From the NCBI GenBank assembly GCA_964484205.1, contig CAZAEZ010000004.1, positions 62,001 through 126,000 of the forward strand: 64,000 nt of DNA. The letters are read 5' to 3'. A program made the position numbers and the translations under genes. Under the pieces are notes generated by a model, which worked only from the letters and a program-made list of their open reading frames with translations, was not told where the DNA came from and made no database searches. Positions 1-7,499 of the stretch are shown here, one piece after another; the first letter of the stretch is position 1, and each line of letters begins with the position of its first letter. This stretch comes from M3007 sp964484205 (GTDB taxonomy: Bacteria; Bacteroidota; Bacteroidia; Chitinophagales; Saprospiraceae).

Positions 1-1324
1 GTTTGGCCTGGAAGGGGATCCCTTTTTTGCCGAGCAGGGTCATCAGGCGGCTGGCCTGTTTGTGCCGGGCGTAAATTACGGCGATTTCCTCCGGAGCCGT
101 GCCGTTGCGGATCAGTGCTTCAATTTGCCGAACCAGGTCGGTGAGTTCCTGCAGGCGGTTTTCGTATACGCAAAGCTGAATGTCGCCGGGTTCGGTGGCA
201 TGGGCGCGAAGGGTTTTCTCAATGGGCTTGTCGAGGCGGTTGACGGCGCGGATTTCATTTCGGGCGATCAGGCGGCTGGCCGAATCGAGAATGCGCTGAC
301 CCGAGCGGTAGTTTTCGCGGAGCACGATCGTCTCCAGGTCGGCCTGGTACAGTTGGCTGAAGTGGTGCAGGTTTTCCAGCCGGGCGCCCTGAAACTCGTA
401 GATGCTCTGGTCGTCGTCGCCGACGATAAAGGCATTGGGCGCCTCCCAGTAGTTGAGCAACAGTTGCAGCAGTTGGTATTGGGCGCCGTTGGTATCCTGA
501 AATTCATCCACCTGGATGTACAAAAAACGCTCCTGGTAACTGCGCAACAGGGCTTCTTTTTCCTTAAAAGCCTGCAATACCCACAGGATCATATCCTCAT
601 ATTCGTAGCGGCGGGCGCGTTCCATGGCGTGCAGGTAATCGGGGTACAGTGCGGCGGCGGCTTTCAGGCGGGTCATGCGCTCGGTTACTTCCCGGACCTG
701 GGCAGTTTTGGGCGTGCCTTTGGCTGCGTGTTTGGTGTTTCGCTGGTAAATAAATCTGGGGTTTGCAGGCAAATCCTCGAGAAATGCATCGGCTTTCGCC
801 AAAACAAAATCCACCGGCCAACCCTCCTTTTTCATGGTGGAAAACAAATCCCGCAACTGGTTTTCAAATAAAAACGCATCCTTTTTGCCGGCGCGCAGCG
901 GGTGTTCCGGGGGCAAGGCTGCGAGGATTTGCCGGACTACCTCGATCCGTTCCAGATCGGTAATGGGTTCCAGGCGGCCCTTGCCGAAATACTCCATGTT
1001 CTCCTGGATCACGCGGTTGCAAAATCCGTGAAACGTACTGATGGTCACCCGGTACGCCTCGGGCCCGATCATGCCCAAAAGCCGCTCGCGCATGGCGCGC
1101 ACACCGGCGTCGGTGAAGGTAAGGCAGAGGATATTTTGCGCCTGCGTGTCGGTTTCCAGCAGGATTTTCCCAATCCGGGCCGCCAGAATATGCGTTTTGC
1201 CCGTACCCGGACCGGCGATAACCAGCACCGGCCCTTCGATTTGCTCAACGGCGCGGCGCTGCGCATCGTTCAACAAACCGAGCAGTTGGTTAAAGCTGGT
1301 CAGGCGCTGCGCTGCGGTGGTCAT
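1..1324 (-). CDS. UvrD/Rep-family ATP-dependent DNA helicase, N-terminal part (runs off left edge)
   Basis: This is the first ~441 codons of a superfamily 1A helicase, which unwinds DNA using ATP. Translating the minus strand from the ATG at 1324 gives a Q-motif (LNDAQRRAV, near residue 20), Walker A GPGTGKTH (38-45), Walker B-like VDEFQDT (near 270), and motif III/IV GDDDQSIYEFQGA followed by ENYRSG. These are the UvrD/PcrA/Rep signatures. No stop is met before position 1, so the C-terminal half lies outside and I cannot say whether a nuclease domain follows. An in-frame stop lies a short distance upstream of the ATG, which supports the start. The family acts in repair or recombination in the cytoplasm. 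The family call is firm; the exact member is not decided. Confidence 0.9.
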   Translation of the reverse strand, partial: MTTAAQRLTSFNQLLGLLNDAQRRAVEQIEGPVLVIAGPGTGKTHILAARIGKILLETDTQAQNILCLTFTDAGVRAMRERLLGMIGPEAYRVTISTFHGFCNRVIQENMEYFGKGRLEPITDLERIEVVRQILAALPPEHPLRAGKKDAFLFENQLRDLFSTMKKEGWPVDFVLAKADAFLEDLPANPRFIYQRNTKHAAKGTPKTAQVREVTERMTRLKAAAALYPDYLHAMERARRYEYEDMILWVLQAFKEKEALLRSYQERFLYIQVDEFQDTNGAQYQLLQLLLNYWEAPNAFIVGDDDQSIYEFQGARLENLHHFSQLYQADLETIVLRENYRSGQRILDSASRLIARNEIRAVNRLDKPIEKTLRAHATEPGDIQLCVYENRLQELTDLVRQIEALIRNGTAPEEIAVIYARHKQASRLMTLLGKKGIPFQAK

Positions 1325-1414
1325 CGATTGCTGATTTCGGAAATTTTCGATTTGGTAAAATTACTTTTTCCGGGAGAATAGGGCGTTTTGATTTTCCGAC
1401 GTAGCGTGTTTTTT

Positions 1415-1569
1415 ACCACGGAGGCATGGAGGACACGGAGTTTTTTAAATAGACAGGAATCACAGGATTAAACAGGATTAATTTTTTTATCCTGTTTAAT
1501 CTTGTAAATCCTGTCTAATTCCAGGTCGCCGAAGGCGGCCAAACTCCGTGTCCTCGGTGTCTCCGTGGT
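1415..1569. repeat. Composite inverted repeat, CACGGAG family, copy 1
   Basis: The element begins ACCACGGAGGCATGGAGG and ends CCTCGGTGTCTCCGTGGT, so its outer arms are inverted and contain staggered CACGGAG units. Inside are AGGATTAAACAGGATTA and its near complement TAATCTTGTAAATCCTGTC, also inverted. It fills most of the gap between the helicase start and the epimerase gene, and its right end is 7 bp from the epimerase stop codon. Related copies lie at 24532-24705 and 54531-54693. It could form one long RNA hairpin and act as a terminator or mRNA 3' end; that role is inference. Confidence 0.9.
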
Positions 1570-1576
1570 AAAAAAA

Positions 1577-1975
1577 TCAAATCGACTGGCAAAGTTCGAC
1601 CAGCACGCCATTGCTCGATTTTGGGTGTAAAAAAGCGACAAGTTTATTATCGGCGCCGAGCTTGGGTTCGCGGTTGAGCGGGATAAAGCCCTCCTGTTCG
1701 AGCCGGTCGATTTCAGCGCGGATATCGGTCACTTCAAAAGCAATGTGGTGGATGCCCTCCCCGCGTTTTTCAATAAATTTGGCGATCGGGCTTTCCGGAT
1801 CGGTCGCTTCCAGCAATTCAATTTTGCTCTCGCCGATGTGGAAGAAGGCCGTTGCCACCTTCTCGGAGGCCACGGTTTCAATTTTGTAGTGGGCTTCGCC
1901 AAGCAACTTGCGAAACAAGTCGTTGCTCTCGGCCATATTGCGCACGGCGATACCGATGTGATCTATGCGTAGCAT
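1577..1975 (-). CDS. mce: Methylmalonyl-CoA epimerase
   Basis: This 132-residue protein interconverts (2R)- and (2S)-methylmalonyl-CoA in the propionyl-CoA/succinyl-CoA pathway in the cytoplasm. It is a vicinal-oxygen-chelate fold protein of normal length for the family. The metal-binding pattern is visible: HIGIAV near the N-terminus, GEGIHHIAFEV in the middle and VLVELCQ at the C-terminus, which supply the His/His/Glu ligands. The product starts MLRIDHIGIAVRNM, typical of the enzyme. It is transcribed leftwards; its end is separated from the helicase gene by a composite hairpin and its start is followed upstream by another hairpin, so it is probably its own transcription unit. The mutase genes are not in the window. 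Confidence 0.93.
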   Translation of the reverse strand: MLRIDHIGIAVRNMAESNDLFRKLLGEAHYKIETVASEKVATAFFHIGESKIELLEATDPESPIAKFIEKRGEGIHHIAFEVTDIRAEIDRLEQEGFIPLNREPKLGADNKLVAFLHPKSSNGVLVELCQSI

Positions 1976-1997
1976 TAGGTTTGAAAGTTTCTGGTTT

Positions 1998-2080
1998 GAA
2001 GGTTTCTGGTTAGAAGGTTAGCGGGTTGTACACCATTCCGGATGTTGTACAACCCGCTAACCTTCTAACCAGAAACCTTC
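1998..2080. repeat. Perfect 34-bp inverted repeat (GGTTTCTGGTTAGAAGG family, copy 1)
   Basis: Bases 1998-2031 are the exact reverse complement of 2047-2080, with a 15-base loop. The arm contains GGTTTCTGGTTAGAAGG followed by TTAGCGGGTTGTAC. It lies between the start of mce and the stop of the HU/SPOR gene, 12 bp from that stop. A partial relative sharing AGAAACCTTCTAACCAG and GGTTAGCGGGTTA lies at 47680-47735. Confidence 0.92.
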
Positions 2081-2091
2081 CAACCTAAAAT

Positions 2092-3285
2092 CTATTTTTG
2101 TTTCACATAAATGTTTTTCTCGCCGGAAAGTTCGGTGAGTTCGGCTTTGCGCTGCTCGATGGCCGCCGGATCGGAGTAATAAAACTGGATACCAACCTGG
2201 TGGCCGCGCACCTGCCGGTAGTACACCGTATATCCGGCGCCTTTGAGTTTGGCGATCAGGCGGTCGGCATTGTTCCGGTCTTGCAGGGTGGCGATGATAA
2301 GTATGCACTGCCGGCTTTCGGGCAATGCAGCCGGGATGGTCGATGGAGGCGCTTCGTTCTGGCGGCGGAGCACTTCCACTTTTTTGGCGGCAGCCTCCTC
2401 CACTTCGTCATTCAGGTCGAGGTCTTCGCGTTCCGGTTGGGGCGTCGCGACTTCCGGTTTTTGTCCTTTTTCTTTTTCTGCCATTTTCGCCAGGTCGGTA
2501 ACGCCGGGAACCGCCGACACGCCGGGCGCCTGCGTATCGGGGCCGCTCAGCAGTTCGACATTGGCCATTTGCTCACCGGGTACCGATTGTTTGCTCTGCC
2601 ACCAGATAATGCCCAGGGCAATCGCGCAAATAATCAGGCCGATCCCGATACCCGTAACAAAACGGGCGGCTGAAGATTGGGGCGCCGTGTAGGGCTCGTG
2701 CACAAAATTGGGCGGCGGCGGCAAAGGCGGTATGTTTTGTGTGCCGGCGGATTTGGATGGCTTTTTGGCAACGGGCGGCGCAGTGGCTGTAGCCGCAGCA
2801 GCGGTGCCGGCAGCGGCGGCAGGTTCGGCAGTCGGTTGCGGCTTTTCGACCACTTCCCGCGAGCGGGCGATCGGCGAAAACTGCAACGGCGGGAGACCGT
2901 AGGAGCCTGCATGAAAATTGGTCGCATCGGGCAAAAACTGGATTTTTTGCACATAATTTTTGTACAAACGGCCGACCCCCGGCAGGGTCACAATCTCGCG
3001 CTGGTCCAGTTGCTCCTGCATTTGCTGCACAAATGCCTGAATGGCCTCACGGGCTTCGTCCAGCGAAACGGCATGGGTTTTTACCAGGTCATCCACCAGA
3101 ATTCCATCATCGATGCTTAAATTTTCACTGAAATTTAATGTTTTTGCCGGTGGTGTAACGGCGCCGCCGGCATAATCAACCGTTGCGGGTGTGCGGGAGG
3201 CCGTAAATCCTCCAAATCCGGGAATAGCGAGGGTATCGTGCAGAAACAGGAGTTTCTCAATATGTGCGGCAATGTCAATTTGCAT
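2092..3285 (-). CDS. HU domain and SPOR domain membrane protein
   Basis: This 397-residue protein has the architecture found in many Bacteroidota: two N-terminal HU/CCDC81-like DNA-binding-fold repeats (residues about 1-135, with IPGFGGF and LPGVGRLYKN as the HU-like loops), a Pro/Ala-rich stretch, one membrane segment near residues 210-230 (GIGIGLIICAIALGIIWW), an acidic/charged linker and a C-terminal SPOR domain (about 325-390). SPOR domains bind denuded glycan strands of peptidoglycan, usually at division sites. The inferred topology is HU-like part in the cytoplasm and SPOR in the periplasm. The partner of the HU-like repeats is not known from sequence. A likely promoter lies just upstream at 3353-3360. 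Domain call is strong; the biological role is inferred. Confidence 0.88.
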   Translation of the reverse strand: MQIDIAAHIEKLLFLHDTLAIPGFGGFTASRTPATVDYAGGAVTPPAKTLNFSENLSIDDGILVDDLVKTHAVSLDEAREAIQAFVQQMQEQLDQREIVTLPGVGRLYKNYVQKIQFLPDATNFHAGSYGLPPLQFSPIARSREVVEKPQPTAEPAAAAGTAAAATATAPPVAKKPSKSAGTQNIPPLPPPPNFVHEPYTAPQSSAARFVTGIGIGLIICAIALGIIWWQSKQSVPGEQMANVELLSGPDTQAPGVSAVPGVTDLAKMAEKEKGQKPEVATPQPEREDLDLNDEVEEAAAKKVEVLRRQNEAPPSTIPAALPESRQCILIIATLQDRNNADRLIAKLKGAGYTVYYRQVRGHQVGIQFYYSDPAAIEQRKAELTELSGEKNIYVKQK

Positions 3286-3352
3286 GGTAAAACTTGGGTT
3301 GAGTATCGGTAATAAAGGATGATCCCAATGACAATTTCAGATTAAAACTACA

Positions 3353-3360
3353 CAAAAGTA
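3353..3360 (-). promoter_or_regulatory. Putative promoter -7 box (TACTTTTG) for the HU/SPOR gene
   Basis: Read on the minus strand, these bases fit the Bacteroidota -7 consensus TAnnTTTG. The box is 68 bases upstream of the ATG at 3285. A clear -33 TTG at the usual distance is not evident, so the call rests on one box. Confidence 0.45.
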
Positions 3361-3537
3361 CTGTTTTTACCGTCCTAAGCATGGAAAACCAGTCTTTTTG
3401 ACGATGTACATAATTAATAATGCAAAAAAAAGGCCAATATGTAATATCTCCCTCCGGGATTACCCGGATAAATTGGTGTGTATCTAACAATAAGTACGTA
3501 GTTTTGAGCCTGTCAAACAGTAAATTTTTCCTTCAAT

Positions 3538-4227
3538 ATGAGTGAGATCGAGAGCTTCTTCAAGTCCGCGTTCTCTGTAGACAATGTAATTTTTGGGTTC
3601 GACGGCAATGAGCTGAAGATATTGCTCATCCATCGCGGCGCCGCGCCATTCAAAGGAAAATGGGCCCTGCCCGGCGATCTGGTTTATCCAAACGAAGACC
3701 TGAATACTGCTGCCGAACGTGTACTGGAGCAATTGACCGGCCTGCGCGATGTGTACCTGGAACAAGTCAAAGCCTTTGGTGCGGTCAACCGGCACCCGCT
3801 TGGCCGGGTGATTACGATAGCCTACTATTCATTGATAAAAATCAGCGACTATGTGGTTACGCCGGCTTCTTTTGCCCAGTCGGCTCAATGGCATTCGGTA
3901 TCGGAAGTCGTCGAGCTGGCTTTTGACCATAATGAAATCCTGAACACCTGCCTGAAACGGCTCAAACTTAAGGTGCGCATGGCCCCGGTGGGCTTTGAAT
4001 TGTTGCCGCCAAAATTTACCCTCACCGAATTGCAACAGCTGTACGAAGCCATTCTCTCGGAAAAACTGGATAAACGGAATTTCCGGAAAAAGATCCTGTC
4101 GATGAACCTCCTGCTCGACCTCAACGAAATGCAGGAAGGCGTAGCGCACCGCCCGGCCAAACTCTACCAGTTTGATCAGGGAAATTACGAGCAATTTGTT
4201 GCCGAAGGATTCAGTTTCGGGCTGTAA
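3538..4227 (+). CDS. Nudix-derived transcriptional regulator, NrtR-like
   Basis: This 229-residue protein has an N-terminal Nudix-fold domain (about 10-140) and a C-terminal winged-helix region (about 155-225, FTLTELQQLYEAIL to FRKKILS). That is the layout of NrtR and related Bacteroidota sugar regulators such as the arabinose regulator. The Nudix box is degenerate: where an active enzyme has G-x5-E-x7-REUxEExGU, this one reads DLVYPNE then AAERVLEQLTGL, losing the key catalytic glutamates. It therefore most likely binds an ADP-ribose- or sugar-type ligand and regulates DNA rather than hydrolysing a substrate. No sugar genes adjoin it, so its regulon is unknown. It is read away from the HU/SPOR gene and converges on the FG-GAP gene. 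Confidence 0.85.
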   Translation: MSEIESFFKSAFSVDNVIFGFDGNELKILLIHRGAAPFKGKWALPGDLVYPNEDLNTAAERVLEQLTGLRDVYLEQVKAFGAVNRHPLGRVITIAYYSLIKISDYVVTPASFAQSAQWHSVSEVVELAFDHNEILNTCLKRLKLKVRMAPVGFELLPPKFTLTELQQLYEAILSEKLDKRNFRKKILSMNLLLDLNEMQEGVAHRPAKLYQFDQGNYEQFVAEGFSFGL

Positions 4228-4236
4228 CCCTGCCCG

Positions 4237-6522
4237 TTAGTCTACGATCAACTTGGTCCGGCTGCGCTGCAGGCCCGCACTGCGCATTTCCAGAAAATAA
4301 GGTCCCGGCGCCCAACGGTCCACCGGGATCGTGAATGTGCCGCCATCAGTGCTACCCTCCGCAACAGCACGGCCCAACAGGTCGACCACCTGCCAGCTGA
4401 CCGGCTGATTGACCGGCCATTCCACGCGCACCCAGTTATGGGCCGGATTCGGGCTTATCGTTGGTTTCGGTGAATCCGGTATGGTTGAAGCGGTCGTTGT
4501 CGAACAATCCACAAGCACCGTTTTGTACATGCTCAGGCCGCCGCGCAGGTTGCCCACCACCATTTCAAGGATGCCGTCGTCGTCGAGATCGCCGAAGGCC
4601 GGAGCGCTGCGGTTGCCATCGTCGACATTACCCCAGATTTCTTCGACAAGCGTGTACGGATCTTCCGAAGCAACCACATTGGTGTGTGCCAGCAAGTGCC
4701 CGTCTTGGGTGCCCGTCACCAGAAGCAAGGCGCCGTTGGGCTGTTCCACAAAAACCGGCACGCTGAATCCAATATCGGTTACCCCCGTGGAGAGGATGCG
4801 GGCATCCACCTGCCCCAGTTTGGTAAACGTCGGCGCCGAAGCAAAGACCGGGTTGTCGGAGGAGCCAATATTTTTAAAAAAATTCAGATTCCCGTTGCGT
4901 TCGCCTATGACGATGTCTTTCAAGCCGTCGCTGTCCAAGTCGACGATTGCCGGGGTGGAATAGGAGCCAATGTCCATCAACACCCACATGATATTGAAAT
5001 CGCGCTGGAAGATCATCGGGTTTCCGGGCCCGGCAACATTCCGGTAGTAATACAGGGCGCCGAGGTTGCTGCCCACCAGCAAGTCGAGATCCTGGTCGCC
5101 GTCGAGATCGCCAAAAGCGGGATAAAAATCAAAATCATTCGGCGCAAACTCCGACAGCCCCAGCCAGTCGTTGTCTTCCAGGTTAAACGCCGGATTGTCC
5201 TTGGTGCCGACATTCCGGTACAGGTAAAGGCTGGCGTTTTGTGCAAGGCCCTGGGCATAGTACCCGTAATTGCCCACCACCAGGTCGAGCAGCCCGTCGG
5301 CATCAACGTCGACCAGCGCGGGGTGCGCGGCAGAGCCTATGTCGATCATATCGCCGACGAGGAAGTTTTTGGTTTCAAGTTCGAATTTATGCCCGGTGCT
5401 GGCGGTGTTGGGGTAAAACCAGACCCCGTTGCGGTCTTCGTTGATAAACTTGTTGTTTGGCGCCGCCACCATGTCGTTTTTCCCGTCGTTGTTCAGGTCG
5501 AGGTAAAAAGCGGCCGGGAAAATGACGATATCCACCGGTGTGTCGTAGCGCGGAAAACCGGCATCCTGCTCGGTCATCCAGGCGTTAAAGGCATTGCCGC
5601 CATTTGTCAGCATATTCAGGCAGGAAAAGGAAATGTCGCCTAAAACAATTTCCTTATCGCCGTCGCCGTCCTGGTCGTAAGTCATCACCGTGGAGCCGGG
5701 GTGCCGGTTTTCGCCGCGGTCGTCAACAACCGTCGGCCCGGCAAACCCGTAAAGGCAGGAATCTGATGCCGGGCTTAAATCGCATTCGCAAGCCAGCAAA
5801 CCGCTTTCAAAAAAACGCCCCCAACAACGGTCGGTCAGTTCAAATTTCAGGCTGTCCAGCCCGAACCCTTTTTCCACCGACATATTTTGCACCAGCCAGA
5901 CATAGCCGCCGGCACTGCCGTCGAAAGTCAGAATATCGAGGTCGCCGTCGCCGTCGATATCGTCTACGGCAGGAATATCCGTGTCGGCAATAAACAGGTT
6001 GTTCCAAAATCCGGGCAGTACCGAGGGGTAATAAATAAACTCCGGAATGCAACTGCTACAGCCCGGATAGCTAAACAACACCGGCTTGAATTTGAGCACA
6101 TTGTTTTCAAAATAGCCGCGAAACACCTGCATTTCCTGGGTTTGCTGGCCAAGCGAGGCACAAAAAATATCGGCGGCGCCATCCTGGTCGTAGTCGCGAA
6201 ACAGCACGTAATCCATCAGCGGCGGAAAATCACAGGCATATTCCGGGGCATATCGGTAACTGCTTTGGTTTGGCGTGCCTTCATTTAAAAATGTAAGAAA
6301 AACATCGCCGGCCCGGTCAAATACCACCAGGTCGAGTATTTGATCATTATTGAGGTCGGCCGCCGAAAATTGCGGGGCATTCATGCCTCCGGCAAACGGG
6401 TATTTCAGCGTTTTTCCATTTTGGGTCACCGGGTAATTCAGGCGTTGAAATTCCTGGTTTTGCGCGCCGGCATCGACCAGAAAAAACATGATCACCAGAG
6501 AAAGAAAGATACGTATGTGCAT
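4237..6522 (-). CDS. Secreted FG-GAP/VCBS repeat protein with T9SS type A sorting domain
   Basis: From the ATG at 6522 the product has a signal peptide (MHIRIFLSLVIMFFLVDAGAQ) and about 760 residues. Much of the body is FG-GAP/VCBS-type repeats with acidic calcium-binding loops such as DLNNDQILDLVVFD, DIDGDGDLDILTFD and DLDGDQDLDLLVGS, which suggest a beta-propeller surface. The last ~75 residues start PTISPNPAHNWVRVEW and end in a basic strand, a T9SS type A C-terminal domain, so the protein is predicted to be exported through the type 9 system and anchored or released at the surface. An earlier in-frame ATG at 6663 would bury the signal peptide behind 47 residues encoded by the palindromic repeats, so I reject it. 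The ligand is unknown. Confidence 0.88.
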   Translation of the reverse strand: MHIRIFLSLVIMFFLVDAGAQNQEFQRLNYPVTQNGKTLKYPFAGGMNAPQFSAADLNNDQILDLVVFDRAGDVFLTFLNEGTPNQSSYRYAPEYACDFPPLMDYVLFRDYDQDGAADIFCASLGQQTQEMQVFRGYFENNVLKFKPVLFSYPGCSSCIPEFIYYPSVLPGFWNNLFIADTDIPAVDDIDGDGDLDILTFDGSAGGYVWLVQNMSVEKGFGLDSLKFELTDRCWGRFFESGLLACECDLSPASDSCLYGFAGPTVVDDRGENRHPGSTVMTYDQDGDGDKEIVLGDISFSCLNMLTNGGNAFNAWMTEQDAGFPRYDTPVDIVIFPAAFYLDLNNDGKNDMVAAPNNKFINEDRNGVWFYPNTASTGHKFELETKNFLVGDMIDIGSAAHPALVDVDADGLLDLVVGNYGYYAQGLAQNASLYLYRNVGTKDNPAFNLEDNDWLGLSEFAPNDFDFYPAFGDLDGDQDLDLLVGSNLGALYYYRNVAGPGNPMIFQRDFNIMWVLMDIGSYSTPAIVDLDSDGLKDIVIGERNGNLNFFKNIGSSDNPVFASAPTFTKLGQVDARILSTGVTDIGFSVPVFVEQPNGALLLVTGTQDGHLLAHTNVVASEDPYTLVEEIWGNVDDGNRSAPAFGDLDDDGILEMVVGNLRGGLSMYKTVLVDCSTTTASTIPDSPKPTISPNPAHNWVRVEWPVNQPVSWQVVDLLGRAVAEGSTDGGTFTIPVDRWAPGPYFLEMRSAGLQRSRTKLIVD

Positions 6523-6631
6523 TTTGGCTGTATTTTTGGCCGGTTGTCCGGGTGTTATTTTTGCGGGCAAAACTACATGCTTTTGCCTGATCCGGGTTAT
6601 TCCGAGTAGGCACACGGCAAATTCTGGCAAA

Positions 6632-6717
6632 GTAATCCGGACCGCTGGTCCGGTTTCTGGCAAAACAATCCGGACCGCTGGTCCGGAATTAAAAAGACCG
6701 GACCGGAGGTCCGGATT
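6632..6717. repeat. Three tandem CCGGACC palindromes in a divergent gene gap
   Basis: The core CCGGACCGCTGGTCCGG occurs at about 6636-6652 and 6670-6686, and a related CCGGACCGGAGGTCCGG at about 6698-6714. Each is a self-complementary hairpin of about 7 bp per arm, and the first two are preceded by TCTGGCAAARNAAT-like sequence. They lie between the divergent starts of the FG-GAP gene (6522) and the hexapeptide gene (6720). They could be operators or a small mobile palindrome that has multiplied. Confidence 0.85.
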
Positions 6718-6719
6718 AC

Positions 6720-7304
6720 ATGATCTACGAATTCAACGGCTACCGCCCCGTCATCCACGAATCCGCCTTCATTCACCCGCAAGCCGCCGTGACAGGCAAC
6801 GTCGTCATCGGCCGCGATGTGTATGTCGGGCCCGGCGCCGCCATTCGCGGCGACTGGGGCCGGATCATCATCGACGACGGTTGTAATGTGCAGGAAAACT
6901 GCACCATTCACATGTTCCCCGGCATTACCGTGCACCTGCACGAATCGGCACATATCGGCCACGGCGCCATCGTGCATGGCGCCACCATCGGCCGCAACAC
7001 GCTCATCGGCATGAACGCCGTGCTGATGGACGAGGTGGAGATCGGCGAGGAATGCATCGTCGGCGCTCTGTGTTTTGTCAAAACCGGGGAAAAAATCCCG
7101 CGCCGCAGCCTCGTCGTCGGCAATCCGGGGAAAATCATCAAGGAAGTCTCCGACGACATGATCGCCTGGAAAACCGAAGGCACCCGGCTGTACCAGCAAC
7201 TCCCGGCTGAATGTTATGCCGGCTTGCGGGAATGTGCGCCGCTGCGGGAGGCGCCGGAAGACCGGCCGGCGCAAGCGCGGGATTATAGGATTTGGAAAGG
7301 GTGA
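6720..7304 (+). CDS. PaaY/CaiE-like hexapeptide-repeat protein (gamma-carbonic-anhydrase fold)
   Basis: This 194-residue protein is a left-handed beta-helix of hexapeptide repeats (about residues 10-150: AVTGNVVIGRDVYVGPGAAIRG and following turns) with a C-terminal helix. Metal ligands of the gamma-carbonic anhydrase type are visible in NCTIHMFPG and AHIGHGAIVHG. Length and C-terminal CAPLREAPEDRP resemble PaaY, which acts as a thioesterase in phenylacetate breakdown in some bacteria; other family members are carbonic anhydrases or acyltransferases. No phenylacetate genes are nearby, so the substrate is open. The ATG follows the last CCGGACC palindrome by a few bases. Confidence 0.82.
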   Translation: MIYEFNGYRPVIHESAFIHPQAAVTGNVVIGRDVYVGPGAAIRGDWGRIIIDDGCNVQENCTIHMFPGITVHLHESAHIGHGAIVHGATIGRNTLIGMNAVLMDEVEIGEECIVGALCFVKTGEKIPRRSLVVGNPGKIIKEVSDDMIAWKTEGTRLYQQLPAECYAGLRECAPLREAPEDRPAQARDYRIWKG

Positions 7305-7370
7305 GCCAGCTTTAACTGCTCTCTTCTCAGCTTTTTTCAGCCTTTCTCAGCCCTGCTCAGCCCTGCTCAG

Positions 7371-7390
7371 CCCAGGCCTTCAGGCCTGGG
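7371..7390. repeat. Short palindrome (CCCAGGCCT-TC-AGGCCTGGG) after a CTCAGCC run
   Basis: A perfect 9-bp stem with a 2-base loop follows about 50 bases in which TCAGCC-type units recur at roughly 10-bp spacing (7324-7374). It sits in the convergent gap after the hexapeptide gene and may form part of its mRNA 3' end. Confidence 0.7.
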
Positions 7391-7394
7391 GAAA

Positions 7395-7427
7395 AAGAAA
7401 AAAGCCCCCTGCCGTGCAGCAGGAGGC
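7395..7427 (-). terminator. Intrinsic terminator of the GNAT-aminotransferase gene
   Basis: On the minus strand GCCTCCTGCTGCACGGCAGGGGGC forms a GC-rich hairpin followed by TTTTTTCTTTTT. It lies about 70 bases past the stop codon of the minus-strand gene, in the correct orientation. Confidence 0.75.
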
Positions 7428-7477
7428 GAGCGGAAATATTGGTACAAAGCAAGATTGTACAACAGCCGGATAAGCGT

Positions 7478-7499
7478 ACGCCGTCTGCCAGACGGCGTT
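7478..7499. repeat. CGCCGTCTG palindrome, copy 1
   Basis: ACGCCGTCTGCCAGACGGCGT is a near-perfect palindrome that ends at the stop codon of the minus-strand aminotransferase fusion. The same palindrome, with flanking A/T extending the stem, recurs at 44775-44797. Confidence 0.85.

Noticed and set aside
5604..6288. Plus-strand ORFs antisense to the FG-GAP gene
   Set aside because: They come from the codon pattern of the repeated Asp/Gly-rich loops and give no known protein.
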